Positions 29,876-39,522 of a stretch of 64,000 nucleotides of DNA are shown piece by piece. The notes below the pieces were generated by a model. That model was given only the letters and a program-made list of their open reading frames with translations. It was not told where the DNA came from and ran no database searches. Source of the stretch: Parietichytrium sp. I65-24A (Eukaryota > Sar > Bigyra > Thraustochytrida > Thraustochytriidae); contig BLSF01000029.1 in NCBI GenBank assembly GCA_012862575.1, positions 434,001 through 498,000 on the forward strand, in the 5' to 3' direction. A program made the translations under genes and the position numbers. Each line of letters opens with the position of its first letter. Positions within the stretch are counted from its first letter, which is position 1.

Positions 29876-32483
29876 TTAAAGCTCGTCCTTTTCAGAGGAC
29901 GAAGCCTTTCTCCTCCTGCGCCGGCGTCTCTTAGAACCAGAAGATTTTGCGGCCTCTTTCTTCTTCTCCTCTTCCAACAACTCCATCTCCCGCTTAAGCG
30001 CGGCTTTCTGCGCTTCCTTTTCCCGTTCCTCTTCTGCACGGATTTCCGCAAGAAAATCGTCTTCATCTTCGTCTTCGTCAATCTCCTCCATTTGCCTGCT
30101 CGGAAGCGCTGCGCAGTCAACGTCCGCCAAGCGAGGTCTCTCCTCAATAACCATAGGCGATTTAGCAAAATTATTCGCGACCGACCGAAGAAACGAGTCC
30201 AACTTCTCTCCGGAAAATCCCGCAAGCATCTTGAAAGCGACCTTCTTCTTGGGTTGGTACACCACTAGCGCCGGCAGACCGCCAACCTCAACACTGAACT
30301 CTTGTGCAAAATCTTCGTAGCAAGTGCCATCTACCCACATGAATCTGAACTTCGATTTGCCCTCTGGTGTCTGCAAAGACTTGGCGCGCGCTGCCTGGAA
30401 GAGCTCCTTTTGAGTCTCGAGTTCCGCGTTGAGCTGATGCCCGTCAAAAAAGGCAATTACACACATAAGTTGAGGTGTCTGTGCGGAGTCAGGACACAAA
30501 AGCTCCCACTTCTTCGATGAGCTGAGATGAGCGAGTGGGGTTGAAACATCGTCAAAAGAGTACGCGGCGTTTGAAGGGTTACTCTTTTCCTCCATTTCTT
30601 CGTCATTCAAGTTTAAGGACAGTGACGGGCCGTTCATCTTGAGCCAGTTGCTTGCGTATTCTCCATTGCTTTGAAGCGCAACCTGTAGAGCAAATGATAA
30701 GATCGATTCGAAACTGAATTTTCCAAAGCGAGCCTTGTCGTACATGGCGACTACCATTTGCTTGCCCTGCGCTGCGTCGTTGCTCTCTTCAGTAATCAGA
30801 GTGATCATCAAAGGCAGTGGCAAGGAAGGCGGAATGCCGTATTGCTCTTGTAGTTCTGATGGGTCCGGGTTTGCACGGTATCCGACCGTAATTAATCCTT
30901 GCAGTGCTGCCGCAACAGCGTTGAGCATTTGAGGCGGTTCCTTTTGCTTGCTAAAAAGAATTAACGGGATGGTGTTTGACTGGAAAGACATCCCCAAGAA
31001 TGCCTCTCTAATGCTTGGGTTGAGCGGGAGCGTGACGTCAGGAATTGTTGACAGAGCCGTGGACCGGGCCTGCGCCAGACTTTCCGCAGCAGAGAATTTC
31101 CGATCGGGAAGCTCGCCATCAACGATTGTGCGAAATTCCGCAGTATAGTACTCCCAAGGAGAAATTGAGTCCTTGTCTGATGGCAAGTCCTTGCAGACGG
31201 ACTGGTACAACTTTGAATCCTGAGCATCAAGGCCAGCATCTTTGTCGCAATAAACCACGTAGCCGCCTACCCCAAAAGACTTGTCCTTGAACTTTTTCCA
31301 ATCGCCCGGCTCTTCGCCTCCTTCTGCCGCCCGACGCACAGCAAGTACAACAGGCATTTTGCTCTGCTCCACAAGCAATTCGTACGACTCGCTGTCGCTC
31401 AATACTCCGCGCATCACGTCTTTGGCTCTCTGGCGCTCCTTGCTTTCATCTTTTCCATTTGACGGCTCCACGACTTGGTCAAGTGGACCGACGCCGGCGC
31501 TGTGCTCCTCCAAAAATGACAGCAGACCGTCGAGGGTCGCTTTGGATAGCTCAGATTTCCGCATCTGCTCCCAACGGTTGGCGCTCTTGGAATAAACCAA
31601 CAGAGACGGCACGTCCTGGATACCTCCAAACGCTTCGGACACTGCGCTTTGCTCAGCCAGCTCAAAAGACGAGAACTGGACGAGATCTAGCTTTCCCGCC
31701 GCGACCCTGGACAGAGCAGCGAAAAGCGGGGAGGCTGCTTTCTTCGCGCTGAAGAGAATTGCCCCGCGCCCAGAACTCTCAGCATTCTTGCTCCAAGCTG
31801 TCCAGTTCTGTCCCGTCACGCTACTAATCGGCGCTCCTTTGATGATTTCGTCCTGCAAAAATTTCTTTAGGGCTCGCGGGCTCTGGGACATCGAGTACGT
31901 GACAAAATTCCTGAAGAAGGCACCCTTCTTGTACGCATTGGGCATCCCCGGCTCCACGTACATGCGCACTGCCGGGATACCCATTTGCGCCCCAGCGGCC
32001 AGGACGAACTCCTTGTTCTCTTCCTTGAGCGCATCAACCTTCAGGAACGTGGCCAGCCCGGCGGACATCTCCTCCGCCATCTTCACGATGCTCTCCACCA
32101 ACTCGCACTGCTCGCATCCTTGAGACGCCGTCAACATCACCACGAAAGGCTTCTTCGATCGCAGCACCACATCTTCAACATTGGAAACTTCCTTCAGTCC
32201 CGCACTTCCTCCGCTGTCCTCATCTTCATCTTCATCTTCATCTCCATTTTCATTTCCATTTCCATCTTTCATGTTTCTCTTCATCAACTTTAACATCTTT
32301 GTTCTCCAACTTGAGTTTCTCTTTCATGTCCAAGTCCAACCCACTCTCTACATCTACATCCTTCACTCCGCTCTGCGCCGCATCCGCCTGTCCCACCGCG
32401 GAATCGTCCCCCACACCTAGCACGGAAACCGACGCGAGGACCGCCGCCCACAGCGCGGACCCCCACACCAGCGACCGCCGCAT
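29876..32483 (-). CDS. ER-lumenal thioredoxin-fold protein (PDI-like) with C-terminal KDEL; signal peptide in another frame
   Basis: The main frame (32296-29876) encodes 806 residues. After an Asp/Glu-rich stretch comes a thioredoxin-like domain with a CEQC redox motif (C61, C64). Further thioredoxin-like segments without the CXXC follow (for example VPSLLVYSK near 230 and GLPALVVYQPKKKVAF near 680). The tail is charged and coiled-coil-like, with an Arg run, ending KDEL, the ER-retrieval signal. A KDEL protein needs a signal peptide: one starts at the ATG at 32483 (MRRSLVWGSALWAAVLASVSV) but in a frame offset by one base. A GT-AG intron of 70 bases (32366-32297) would fuse them in phase; a small indel would too. 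Likely role: ER disulfide chemistry or chaperoning. It is not a classical PDI, having only one CXXC. Confidence 0.75.
32297..32366 (-). other. Possible intron of the KDEL protein gene (70 bp)
   Basis: On the minus strand GTGAAG begins at 32366 and ...ACAAAG ends at 32297, just before the ATG of the main frame. The length, 70, has the remainder needed to bring the signal-peptide exon (39 codons, phase 0) into the thioredoxin frame. Acceptors ending at 32288 and 32279 would also keep frame. The acceptor lacks a good pyrimidine tract, and the skipped sequence reads as an acidic/basic peptide, so an indel in low-complexity DNA is a real alternative. Confidence 0.4.
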
Positions 32484-32485
32484 CG

Positions 32486-32488
32486 CTG

Positions 32489-32519
<31 letters not shown>

Positions 32520-32533
32520 AAACAAACAAACAA

Positions 32534-32564
<31 letters not shown>

Positions 32565-32716
32565 TGCTGCGGGGACACGCGCCGCGCTTTGTGAATATAG
32601 CCGAGCCCCTCACAACAACTTGCGCCTTCGGGGATTCTTCTTACTAGAAGTGTGCTTTCTTTGGGGAAGGAAAGAAGGGAAAGAAAACGTTGTGCCAGGT
32701 TGTCTCCTTTTTTTTT
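32486..32716. repeat. Left copy of gap-flanking duplication
   Basis: Begins with CTGCTCC and a (CT)n run, then AAACAAACAAAC, a second (CT)n run, and a unique segment from TTGCTGCGGGGACACG to GTTGTCTCC plus a T-run. It ends where the Ns start. It matches 32960-33191 almost base for base apart from microsatellite length. Confidence 0.92.
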
Positions 32717-32959
32717 NNNNNNNNNNNNNNNNNNNNNNNNNNNNNNNNNNNNNNNNNNNNNNNNNNNNNNNNNNNNNNNNNNNNNNNNNNNNNNNNNNNN
32801 NNNNNNNNNNNNNNNNNNNNNNNNNNNNNNNNNNNNNNNNNNNNNNNNNNNNNNNNNNNNNNNNNNNNNNNNNNNNNNNNNNNNNNNNNNNNNNNNNNNN
32901 NNNNNNNNNNNNNNNNNNNNNNNNNNNNNNNNNNNNNNNNNNNNNNNNNNNNNNNNNNN
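32717..32959. other. Assembly gap (243 Ns)
   Basis: A run of 243 undetermined bases. Its flanks are copies of one another, so it probably marks two contig ends that overlap but were not merged, or two alleles placed in series. Confidence 0.97.
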
Positions 32960-33000
32960 CTGCTCCTCTCTCTCTCTCTCTCTCTCTCAACAAACAAACA

Positions 33001-33042
<42 letters not shown>

Positions 33043-33191
33043 CTGCGGGGACACGCGCCGCGCTTTGTGAATATAGCCGAGCCCCTCACAACAACTTGCG
33101 CCTTCGGGGATTCTTCTTACTAGAAGTGTGCTTTCTTTGGGGAAGGAAAGAAGGGAAAGAAAACGTTGTGCCAGGTTGTCTCCTTTTTTTT
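32960..33191. repeat. Right copy of gap-flanking duplication
   Basis: Same order as the left copy: CTGCTCC, (CT)n, AACAAACAAAC, (CT)n, TTGCTGCGGGGACACG through GTTGTCTCC and a T-run. It then continues into unique DNA (CGAGAGTTTTGAG). The differences seen are in microsatellite and CAAA repeat counts. Confidence 0.92.
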
Positions 33192-34133
33192 TCGAGAGTT
33201 TTGAGAGGTGAAAAGATAGGAAAATTGGCGGATGGCGGGGTTCGAGCTGACGCTTCCACGGTGCGGCTGTGTGATTGAGGCTGTGCGGGAGTTGGGTGGG
33301 TTACGCGCAGAGGTAGGGAGGACGTTAATGGAAAAAGGGTCTGGGGAAAATGAAGAGAATTGGGGTTCGAGCTCCGGGCTCGACGGTTGGACGAGGCAGT
33401 TGAGGTTGGGAGACCACGCACAGGTGCGAGTGGCTCGAAATTGATCCGTTCAAAACTTCACTGTGAGTTGCGGATATTTCGGACGTTCTATTCGTTGCAC
33501 TTTGGTGCATGATAGTGACCACGTGACTCCTTTTGTGCTGCTCAACTGCTTCAAAGCCATTATACAAGTATCGCTCGCCTCGCTGATCCTGGCTGTCAGT
33601 TGAATGAAAAGGGTAGGCGCAGGCTGTGCCGATGCTTATGCGGCTGCGTGCTAGATCCGGCAAACATGACTTCACGTTTCCCTCCAAATGCCCTAAATGC
33701 CCTGCTCTTTTTAATTCTGCTCTGATCTGCTCTTAGAGAAAAGAGGAGCAAACGGGAGCAATTAATTGGCCTACCGAGCTCACACAATCGCACTCATTCT
33801 TGGGACAATTCCAGTCTGCCCTGGCCTTTCGCTACAGAAAGAGATGGATGGACTTTGAAAAGGGAACATGTACTGTTCAGCAGCAGCACTCCGTGGGGCC
33901 ACCTACGCTTTGCTTTAAGCTGTCAAGTTTTGGTCCGGTGCACAGCGAGTACGTGGATAGTAGTCTAATGAGAGCAAGTCAAGAAGGGAGAGACAGTGTC
34001 GCTTCAAACGGATTCGGATTCCCTTCTGCAGACCGGCCAGGAGCCACAGGCAAAACTTGAACGGAAGGAAGGCTTGGAGAGGCGTGCGCAGTATCTCTCA
34101 GCACAGAGCGATCGACTTGGAACGACTCGCAGG

Positions 34134-35905
34134 ATGAAATTCGCGGCAGCTGGAGCGTTGGCGATCGGATTGCTCGCCGCGACGGCAGAGGCCACGCGGC
34201 ACTATGAAGTGGGGTAAGTTTCGATGTTTTTTAGGTTTGAGACGTCGAAATGACACGGCTTGACTGACAGGGGAACATTTGTTTCAAAACCAGGGTCATT
34301 GTGAGTGCATGCACGGATCTGACGGTTCCAGAACATTTCAATGGCACTATCAAGTACGCACAAGGCGACTACAACCAGGTGTATGGATACGGCAAATTGG
34401 ACATCAAGGTGGGAGACACGACCGGGTCGGGGCGACCAGAAGGCTATTTACCTTCCTCGCCCGACACCGCAGATTTTGAGAACTCCAAATATAGTTTTAT
34501 CGGAATTGTCTTCGATGGAGTTCTCGATGAGAGCAGCTATGTCAACTTGACGGCCATGACCTACTCGAGACATCAGTCTCAGACGTATTTTATCGGAATG
34601 TGCTCGCAGGCGCTTCCAACGCAGGAAGAGCATGCACAATGGACATCAAATAGCAAGGCGGCTTATGGGGTTTCCAGCTTTGGCGAAAAAATCACACTGC
34701 CGATCTATGACGAAGAAGAGTACAACTCCACCTACACCGGCAAGTGCACTTTTCAGATCCGTGTTCGAGCAATCAGCTGCGAAGATGGTGAGGAACTGGT
34801 TAATTATCAGTGCAAGCAGTGCGCAGCTGGCTACTATAGCAACGAGACCACTTCTTCGTGCCGGATATGCGCTGCAGGAAGGTACGGAAGTGGAGATAAG
34901 TATGCAACGAATGAATTGTGCGATGGCGAGTGCAAAGCGGGCTACTACTGCCCAAGCGGGTCCACATCCGCAACGCAATCACAATGCTCCAACTCCGATC
35001 CTGAGTTGTATTGTCCGAAAGGCTCTGCAGAACCCTCCAAAGTTCCGGCAGGGTATTACTCAGTGTCAGCCTCGACGACGCGATCCAGCTCGAACCGCGA
35101 AGACATCGAGCCATGCACCCCTGGGTCGTACTGTTTGAACGGTGAAAAATTCGAGTGTCCTGAAGGATACTACACAGACGAATATGGCATGGAATCCTGC
35201 TCATCGTGCTCGTGCGACAACGGGCAGTATGTTTCGGAATGTGGCGGAGCGCTTGGACCTGTTTGCGAAGAATGCAAAATTAAGTCGAGCAGCGCTTGCC
35301 CATCTGGAACCCATTTTGTCGCATGCGACGGATCTTTAAGCGAAGACCTTTCCATGTGCCTTACTTGTGCGGACTACTCTCTGACTGGCCAAGAAGGATC
35401 GGTCGCCAACGTTACCGGAGAGGAGACCACCAACCCTCGTGATGAAGTGTACAAAGAATTTTGCACAACCATCAACCAAGGGATTGAGGCATGGGTTATT
35501 GGTGCTGTCGCTGGAGGCATCTTTCTAATTTGCTTCATAATTGTCTTCTGCATCCTTCGAAAGCGTCAGCAGATGAAACTCCGCATGCAGCAATTGGATG
35601 AGCAAAACAAGAGTCTCGAAAACGATCAAGAGATTAACTTTTCGATGAGTGCAAACATCAATCCAATGCTCCGGGGAGACAATGGAAAGAGCAAACGCGA
35701 TCGTGAAATCCTTGAACGTATTCATCTTGAAGAGCTCGAAGAGGTCAACAGCCACAAGCGAGCTCTGGAGGATGAGCTCCGAAGACTGAAGAAGGAAGCT
35801 CAACAAAACGAGGTCGACAGCGAAGCGGCCAGCAAGAAATTCCAGTCCGGCAAACGGGTCACCAAGAAAGAGTTTCAGGGCGACTTGGCAGCAATACAAG
35901 TATAA
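34134..35905 (+). CDS. Cysteine-rich type I membrane protein with ephrin-receptor-like (GCC2/GCC3) repeats (two exons)
   Basis: Exon 1 is 34134-34213 and exon 2 is 34294-35905, giving 563 residues. Exon 1 supplies the signal peptide (MKFAAAGALAIGLLAATAEA). The ectodomain has an N-terminal region with few cysteines, then repeated CxxGxYC-type units, for example CAAGYYSNETTSSCRICAAGRYG and CTPGSYCLNG, as in the Tyr-kinase-ephrin-receptor-like (GCC2/GCC3) family. One transmembrane helix lies at about 427-449 and is followed by KRQQMKLR. The cytosolic tail (about 110 residues) is charged and coiled-coil-prone (LEELEEVNSHKRALEDELRRLKKEAQQ). No kinase domain is present. It is probably a surface adhesion or receptor-like protein; its ligand is unknown. 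The exon-2 frame has no ATG at its start, which supports splicing. Confidence 0.85.
34214..34293 (+). other. Intron (80 bp, GT-AG) in the Cys-rich membrane protein gene
   Basis: The donor is GTAAGT after GAAGTGGG and the acceptor is ...AAACCAG before GGTCATTGTGAGTGC. Splicing joins the signal-peptide exon to the ectodomain in frame (phase 2, a restored Gly codon). Reading through hits TAA inside the donor. Confidence 0.85.
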
Positions 35906-36330
35906 ATTTATTCTTTCCTATTCCGATAACTCAATTTTAATTCTTTTGGACGCCCCAACCGCCTACTGTTCGAATGAAACTTTATCCCCAATCTACCCGA
36001 CTCGGTTTTCATCCATGTCGAATTTGGTCGAATAAACTTGTCACTACTAGAAATCCCGCCATATCACTTGTAGTACTGCAAGTTCAGAACAGAATCACCA
36101 CGGAATTCAGTTCAGATGCAAAGACGACCGATCCCAAATGAAATGGTGTTTCATCACGCTTATCGATTCCACCTTTGAACTTGGACGCATGGGTACGCCG
36201 ATGCTCACATGTTGACTTGCGCATCGAGCCGCAGACCCAAAACCAAAAGCCAACACCAAAACCAAAACCAATTCACACCCGAAGCGAAGCGACACAGTCA
36301 CAGTCAAACACCTACAACTAAATCACCACA
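35906..36330. other. Spacer before the LITAF-like tandem array
   Basis: It holds the 3' flank of the Cys-rich protein and, from about 36071, the upstream part of repeat unit 1. The last 90 bases before the first LITAF-like ATG (the AACCAAAA... block) are nearly identical in all three units and probably contain the core promoter and 5' UTR. Confidence 0.6.
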
Positions 36331-36720
36331 ATGTCTATCGAGAACAAGAACCTCGTCTACACCGCTCAGCCTGCGGTCCCTCAAGAGGCGACCCCTCAGT
36401 GCTCACAGCCACAGCAGCCACTTCCGCAGCAGCAACCTCCGCAAGCTGTTTACTATGTGCAGAACGAGATGCAAATGCCAGCGCAACAGCGCTTCCAAAT
36501 CCCAACCTCGCCTGACGGAATGCAGTGCCCTTGTGGGAGACCACAGCTTGTCAGCGAGACTCGAATCAGTCTCGGTCAGATCATCACATTCGTCGCACTT
36601 CTTCTCATCTTCTGGCCAGTGTGCTGGATCCCGTTCGTGGTAAGCTCGTGCAAGGAAAAGTCCATCAAGTGCGTTTCGTGCGGCCGCACATTGCAGCGCG
36701 AGAGCGGCTGCTGCTGCTGA
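36331..36720 (+). CDS. LITAF-like zinc-binding membrane-associated protein, copy 1
   Basis: A 129-residue protein. Residues 1-60 are Pro/Gln-rich; the rest resembles a LITAF domain. It has a CPCG knuckle near 68-71, a hydrophobic segment at about 85-105 (IITFVALLLIFWPVCWIPFVV) and a second knuckle CVSCG near 115-119, ending in CCC. In LITAF proteins the two knuckles bind one zinc and the hydrophobic stretch inserts into the cytosolic face of late endosomes or lysosomes. The Pro-rich part often recruits WW-domain ubiquitin ligases or ESCRT; no PPxY is present here. The terminal cysteines may be lipidated. This copy differs from copies 2 and 3 at two residues (Ala for Thr in EATPQ, Gln for Glu in AQQRF). 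Confidence 0.8.
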   Translation: MSIENKNLVYTAQPAVPQEATPQCSQPQQPLPQQQPPQAVYYVQNEMQMPAQQRFQIPTSPDGMQCPCGRPQLVSETRISLGQIITFVALLLIFWPVCWIPFVVSSCKEKSIKCVSCGRTLQRESGCCC

Positions 36721-37447
36721 TCAGAAAGGCAGATGCTCGAACGAACACACGTGTAAAAATATGTTTCATTGTAGACTAAACCCAATTGCCCTGAAAATGT
36801 TATATTGACCATGACAAACACAAATTTTCAAATTTGAAGCTTCCTGTATATTTTTGTGCAACAAATCATCATGCGAGAGAATGTGTTGATCACATCAGAT
36901 TGACGATGGAGTTCAAATCCAGACGTTGAGGAGATCGCATGTCGCCAGCTGCAAGCGATCGCCACGTTCCGCTTCTTATCGCTTCCCATCTCTTCCCAAT
37001 GCCGCGGCTCTCAGCATTTGTCCGAATCGATGTCATGTGGCCCATGCATGCACGATTACGATTCTCTTCGCCTTTGTCCTAACTGTAAGCAAACTTATAC
37101 TAACTCATCGCTGTTCAGGAAAAATAATTCAGCGTGTGCACTAACATTCCGAAACAGCCCATCGCTAGTCCCTGTCAGTACTCACAGTCAGTTCAGGTGC
37201 TGACAGTTCAGAACGATATCACGACAGAATCCGGATTCAGAAACGATGAATTCAAGTGGAACCTGGTTCGTCACGCTTATTGATTCCACCTTTGAACTTG
37301 GACGCATAGGTGCGCCGATGCTCACGTGTTGACTTGCGCATCGAGCCGCAGACCCAAAACCAAAAACCAACACCAAAACCAAAACCAATTCACACCCGAA
37401 GCGAAGCGACACAGTCACAGTCAAACACCTACAACTAAATCACCACA
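36721..37447. other. Spacer between LITAF-like copies 1 and 2
   Basis: The 3' flank of copy 1 followed by the upstream region of copy 2; both parts belong to the repeat unit. A small open frame with CxxC-like residues (about 37018-37203) is not kept intact in the next unit, where six bases are missing, so it is not annotated as a gene. Confidence 0.7.
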
Positions 37448-37837
37448 ATGTCTATCGAGAACAAGAACCTCGTCTACACCGCTCAGCCTGCGGTCCCTCA
37501 AGAGACGACCCCTCAGTGCTCACAGCCACAGCAGCCACTTCCGCAGCAGCAACCTCCGCAAGCTGTTTACTATGTGCAGAACGAGATGCAAATGCCAGCG
37601 GAACAGCGCTTCCAAATCCCAACCTCGCCTGACGGAATGCAGTGCCCTTGTGGGAGACCACAGCTTGTCAGCGAGACTCGAATCAGTCTCGGTCAGATCA
37701 TCACATTCGTCGCACTCCTTCTTATCTTCTGGCCAGTGTGCTGGATTCCGTTCGTAGTAAGCTCGTGCAAGGAAAAGTCCATCAAGTGCGTTTCGTGCGG
37801 CCGCACATTGCAGCGCGAGAGCGGCTGCTGCTGCTGA
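37448..37837 (+). CDS. LITAF-like zinc-binding membrane-associated protein, copy 2
   Basis: 129 residues, identical in protein sequence to copy 3 and differing from copy 1 at two positions. It has the same architecture: Pro/Gln-rich N-terminus, CPCG and CVSCG knuckles around one hydrophobic segment, and a C-terminal CCC. At nucleotide level it carries private silent changes (CTCCTTCTTATC where copies 1 and 3 have CTTCTTCTCATC) and a shortened 3' flank. The intact frame and silent substitutions suggest it is functional and recent. Confidence 0.8.
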   Translation: MSIENKNLVYTAQPAVPQETTPQCSQPQQPLPQQQPPQAVYYVQNEMQMPAEQRFQIPTSPDGMQCPCGRPQLVSETRISLGQIITFVALLLIFWPVCWIPFVVSSCKEKSIKCVSCGRTLQRESGCCC

Positions 37838-38547
37838 TCAAGAAGGCAGATGCTCGTACGAACATATCATTTGTTGTAGACTAAACCCAACTGACCTGGA
37901 AATGCTGTATTGATCATAACAAACACAAATTTTCAAGCTTCCTGTATATTCTTGTGCAAACAAGTCATCATGCGAGAGAATGTGTTGATCACATCAGATT
38001 GACGATGGAGCTCAAACCCAGACGTTGAGGAGTTCGCATGTCGCCAGCAGCAGGCGATCGCCTCGCTTCGCTTCTCATTGCTTCCCATCTCTTCCCAATG
38101 CTGCAGCTCTCAGCCTTTGTCTGAATCGATGTCATGTGGCCCATGCATGCACGATTACGATTCTCTTCGCCTTTGTCCTAAGCAAACTTATACTAACTCA
38201 TCGCTGTTCAGGAAAAATAATTCAGCGTGTGCACTAACATTCCGAAACAGCTCATCGCTAGCTAGTCCCTGTGTCAGTACTCACAGTCAGTACAGGTGCT
38301 GACAGTTCAGAAACGATATCACGACAGAATCCGGATTCAGAAACGATGAATTCAAGTGGAACCTGGTTCGTCACGCTTGTTGATTCCACCTTACAACTTG
38401 GACGCATAGGTGCGCCGATGCTCACATGTTGACTTGCGCATCGAGCCGCAGACCCAAAACCAAAAGCCAACACCAAAACCAAAACCAATTTACACCCGAA
38501 GCGAAGCGACACAGTCACAGTCAAACACCTACAACTAAATCACCACA
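37838..38547. other. Spacer between LITAF-like copies 2 and 3
   Basis: Closely similar to the preceding spacer, with small indels. It contains a duplicated AGTACTCACAGTCAGT word and the conserved AACCAAAA 5' block before copy 3. Confidence 0.7.
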
Positions 38548-38937
38548 ATGTCTATCGAGAACAAGAACCTCGTCTACACCGCTCAGCCTGCGGTCCCTCA
38601 AGAGACGACCCCTCAGTGCTCACAGCCACAGCAGCCACTTCCGCAGCAGCAACCTCCGCAAGCTGTTTACTATGTGCAGAACGAGATGCAAATGCCAGCG
38701 GAACAGCGCTTCCAAATCCCAACCTCGCCTGACGGAATGCAGTGCCCTTGTGGGAGACCACAGCTTGTCAGCGAGACTCGAATCAGTCTCGGTCAGATCA
38801 TCACATTCGTCGCACTTCTTCTCATCTTCTGGCCAGTGTGCTGGATTCCGTTCGTAGTAAGCTCGTGCAAGGAAAAGTCCATCAAGTGCGTTTCGTGCGG
38901 CCGCACATTGCAGCGCGAGAGCGGCTGCTGCTGCTGA
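38548..38937 (+). CDS. LITAF-like zinc-binding membrane-associated protein, copy 3
   Basis: 129 residues with the same protein sequence as copy 2. Its nucleotide sequence is a mosaic. In the hydrophobic segment it matches copy 1 (CTTCTTCTCATC). Just downstream (GGATTCCG, TTCGTAGTA) and in the N-terminal region it matches copy 2. In the 3' flank it carries both the GAACACACG part of copy 1 and the AACATATCATTTG part of copy 2. This fits gene conversion, or copy 2 being derived from copy 3. Confidence 0.8.
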   Translation: MSIENKNLVYTAQPAVPQETTPQCSQPQQPLPQQQPPQAVYYVQNEMQMPAEQRFQIPTSPDGMQCPCGRPQLVSETRISLGQIITFVALLLIFWPVCWIPFVVSSCKEKSIKCVSCGRTLQRESGCCC

Positions 38938-39522
38938 TCAGAAAGGCAGATGCTCGAATGAACACACGTACGAACATATCATTTGTTGTAGACTAAACCC
39001 AACTGACCTGGAAATGTTGCATTGACCATGACAAACGCAAAATATTTTTTGGAGCTCCCTGCATGTTCTTGTGCAAACAAATCATCATGCGAGAGAATGA
39101 GTTGATCAGAAGCCCATTGAAGACAATGTTGTAGCAGAAGATTCGACTTAAAAAACGTGTGAAGTGTACGTACACGCATCTTGCTGGCGTGTTACACAAT
39201 CCCGCTCGCGAAACTCTGTTATACGATAGCGAGGAGGTAGGTCCAAGACTTTTGAATCAGCCAATCAAGGGAGAATATCTTTCTTTTTTACACGTTTGAG
39301 AATAAAAAAGAAACTAAACACGTTGCGTAGACCCGTAAATGTGAATGCAAGGCAAAGCTGCAATGTCGTGAAGAATTCCGAAGTTTTAATGAGATCCTCT
39401 CCAGTTGATGACGGATGAAATAATGGACCTTCCTGAGTACTCGTGATCTGCGACTTTGCGTGTCGCAGAATCTTTTAGAATCTTCTGAGCGCACAAACCT
39501 AACGAAGCTGGTGCTTCGTGTC
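38938..39522. other. Spacer between LITAF-like copy 3 and LEO1
   Basis: The 3' flank of copy 3, where repeat similarity ends at about 39105, then the 3' flank of the convergent LEO1 gene. No other feature was seen. Confidence 0.6.

Larger units (their letters stand above)
32484..34133. other. Intergenic region with assembly gap and duplicated flanks
   Basis: Between the divergent KDEL-protein and Cys-rich membrane-protein genes. It holds (CT)n microsatellites, an N gap and two near-identical copies of about 230 bases on the two sides of the gap. Right of it is about 0.9 kb of unique DNA with no recognised gene. Open frames that span the N run are artefacts. Confidence 0.8.
36071..39105 (+). 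repeat. Three tandem gene-sized repeat units (about 1.1 kb each)
   Basis: The units span about 36071-37190, 37191-38286 and 38287-39105 (the third is shorter at its 3' side). Starts of the coding copies are 1,117 and 1,100 bases apart. The similarity covers upstream flank, coding region and downstream flank, so whole genes with regulatory DNA were duplicated. Units 2 and 3 are closer to each other than to unit 1. Confidence 0.93.

Noticed and set aside
32299-33278. Several long open frames crossing the run of Ns
   Set aside because: They contain undetermined residues through the gap and Ser-Leu or Arg-Glu polymers from (CT)n repeats.
37018-37203. Small open frame with CGPCMHDY and CPNCK-like residues between LITAF-like copies
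   Set aside because: The equivalent in the next unit (38078-38302) lost six bases that remove one Cys-containing motif, and the rest is unconstrained; it is part of the duplicated spacer.
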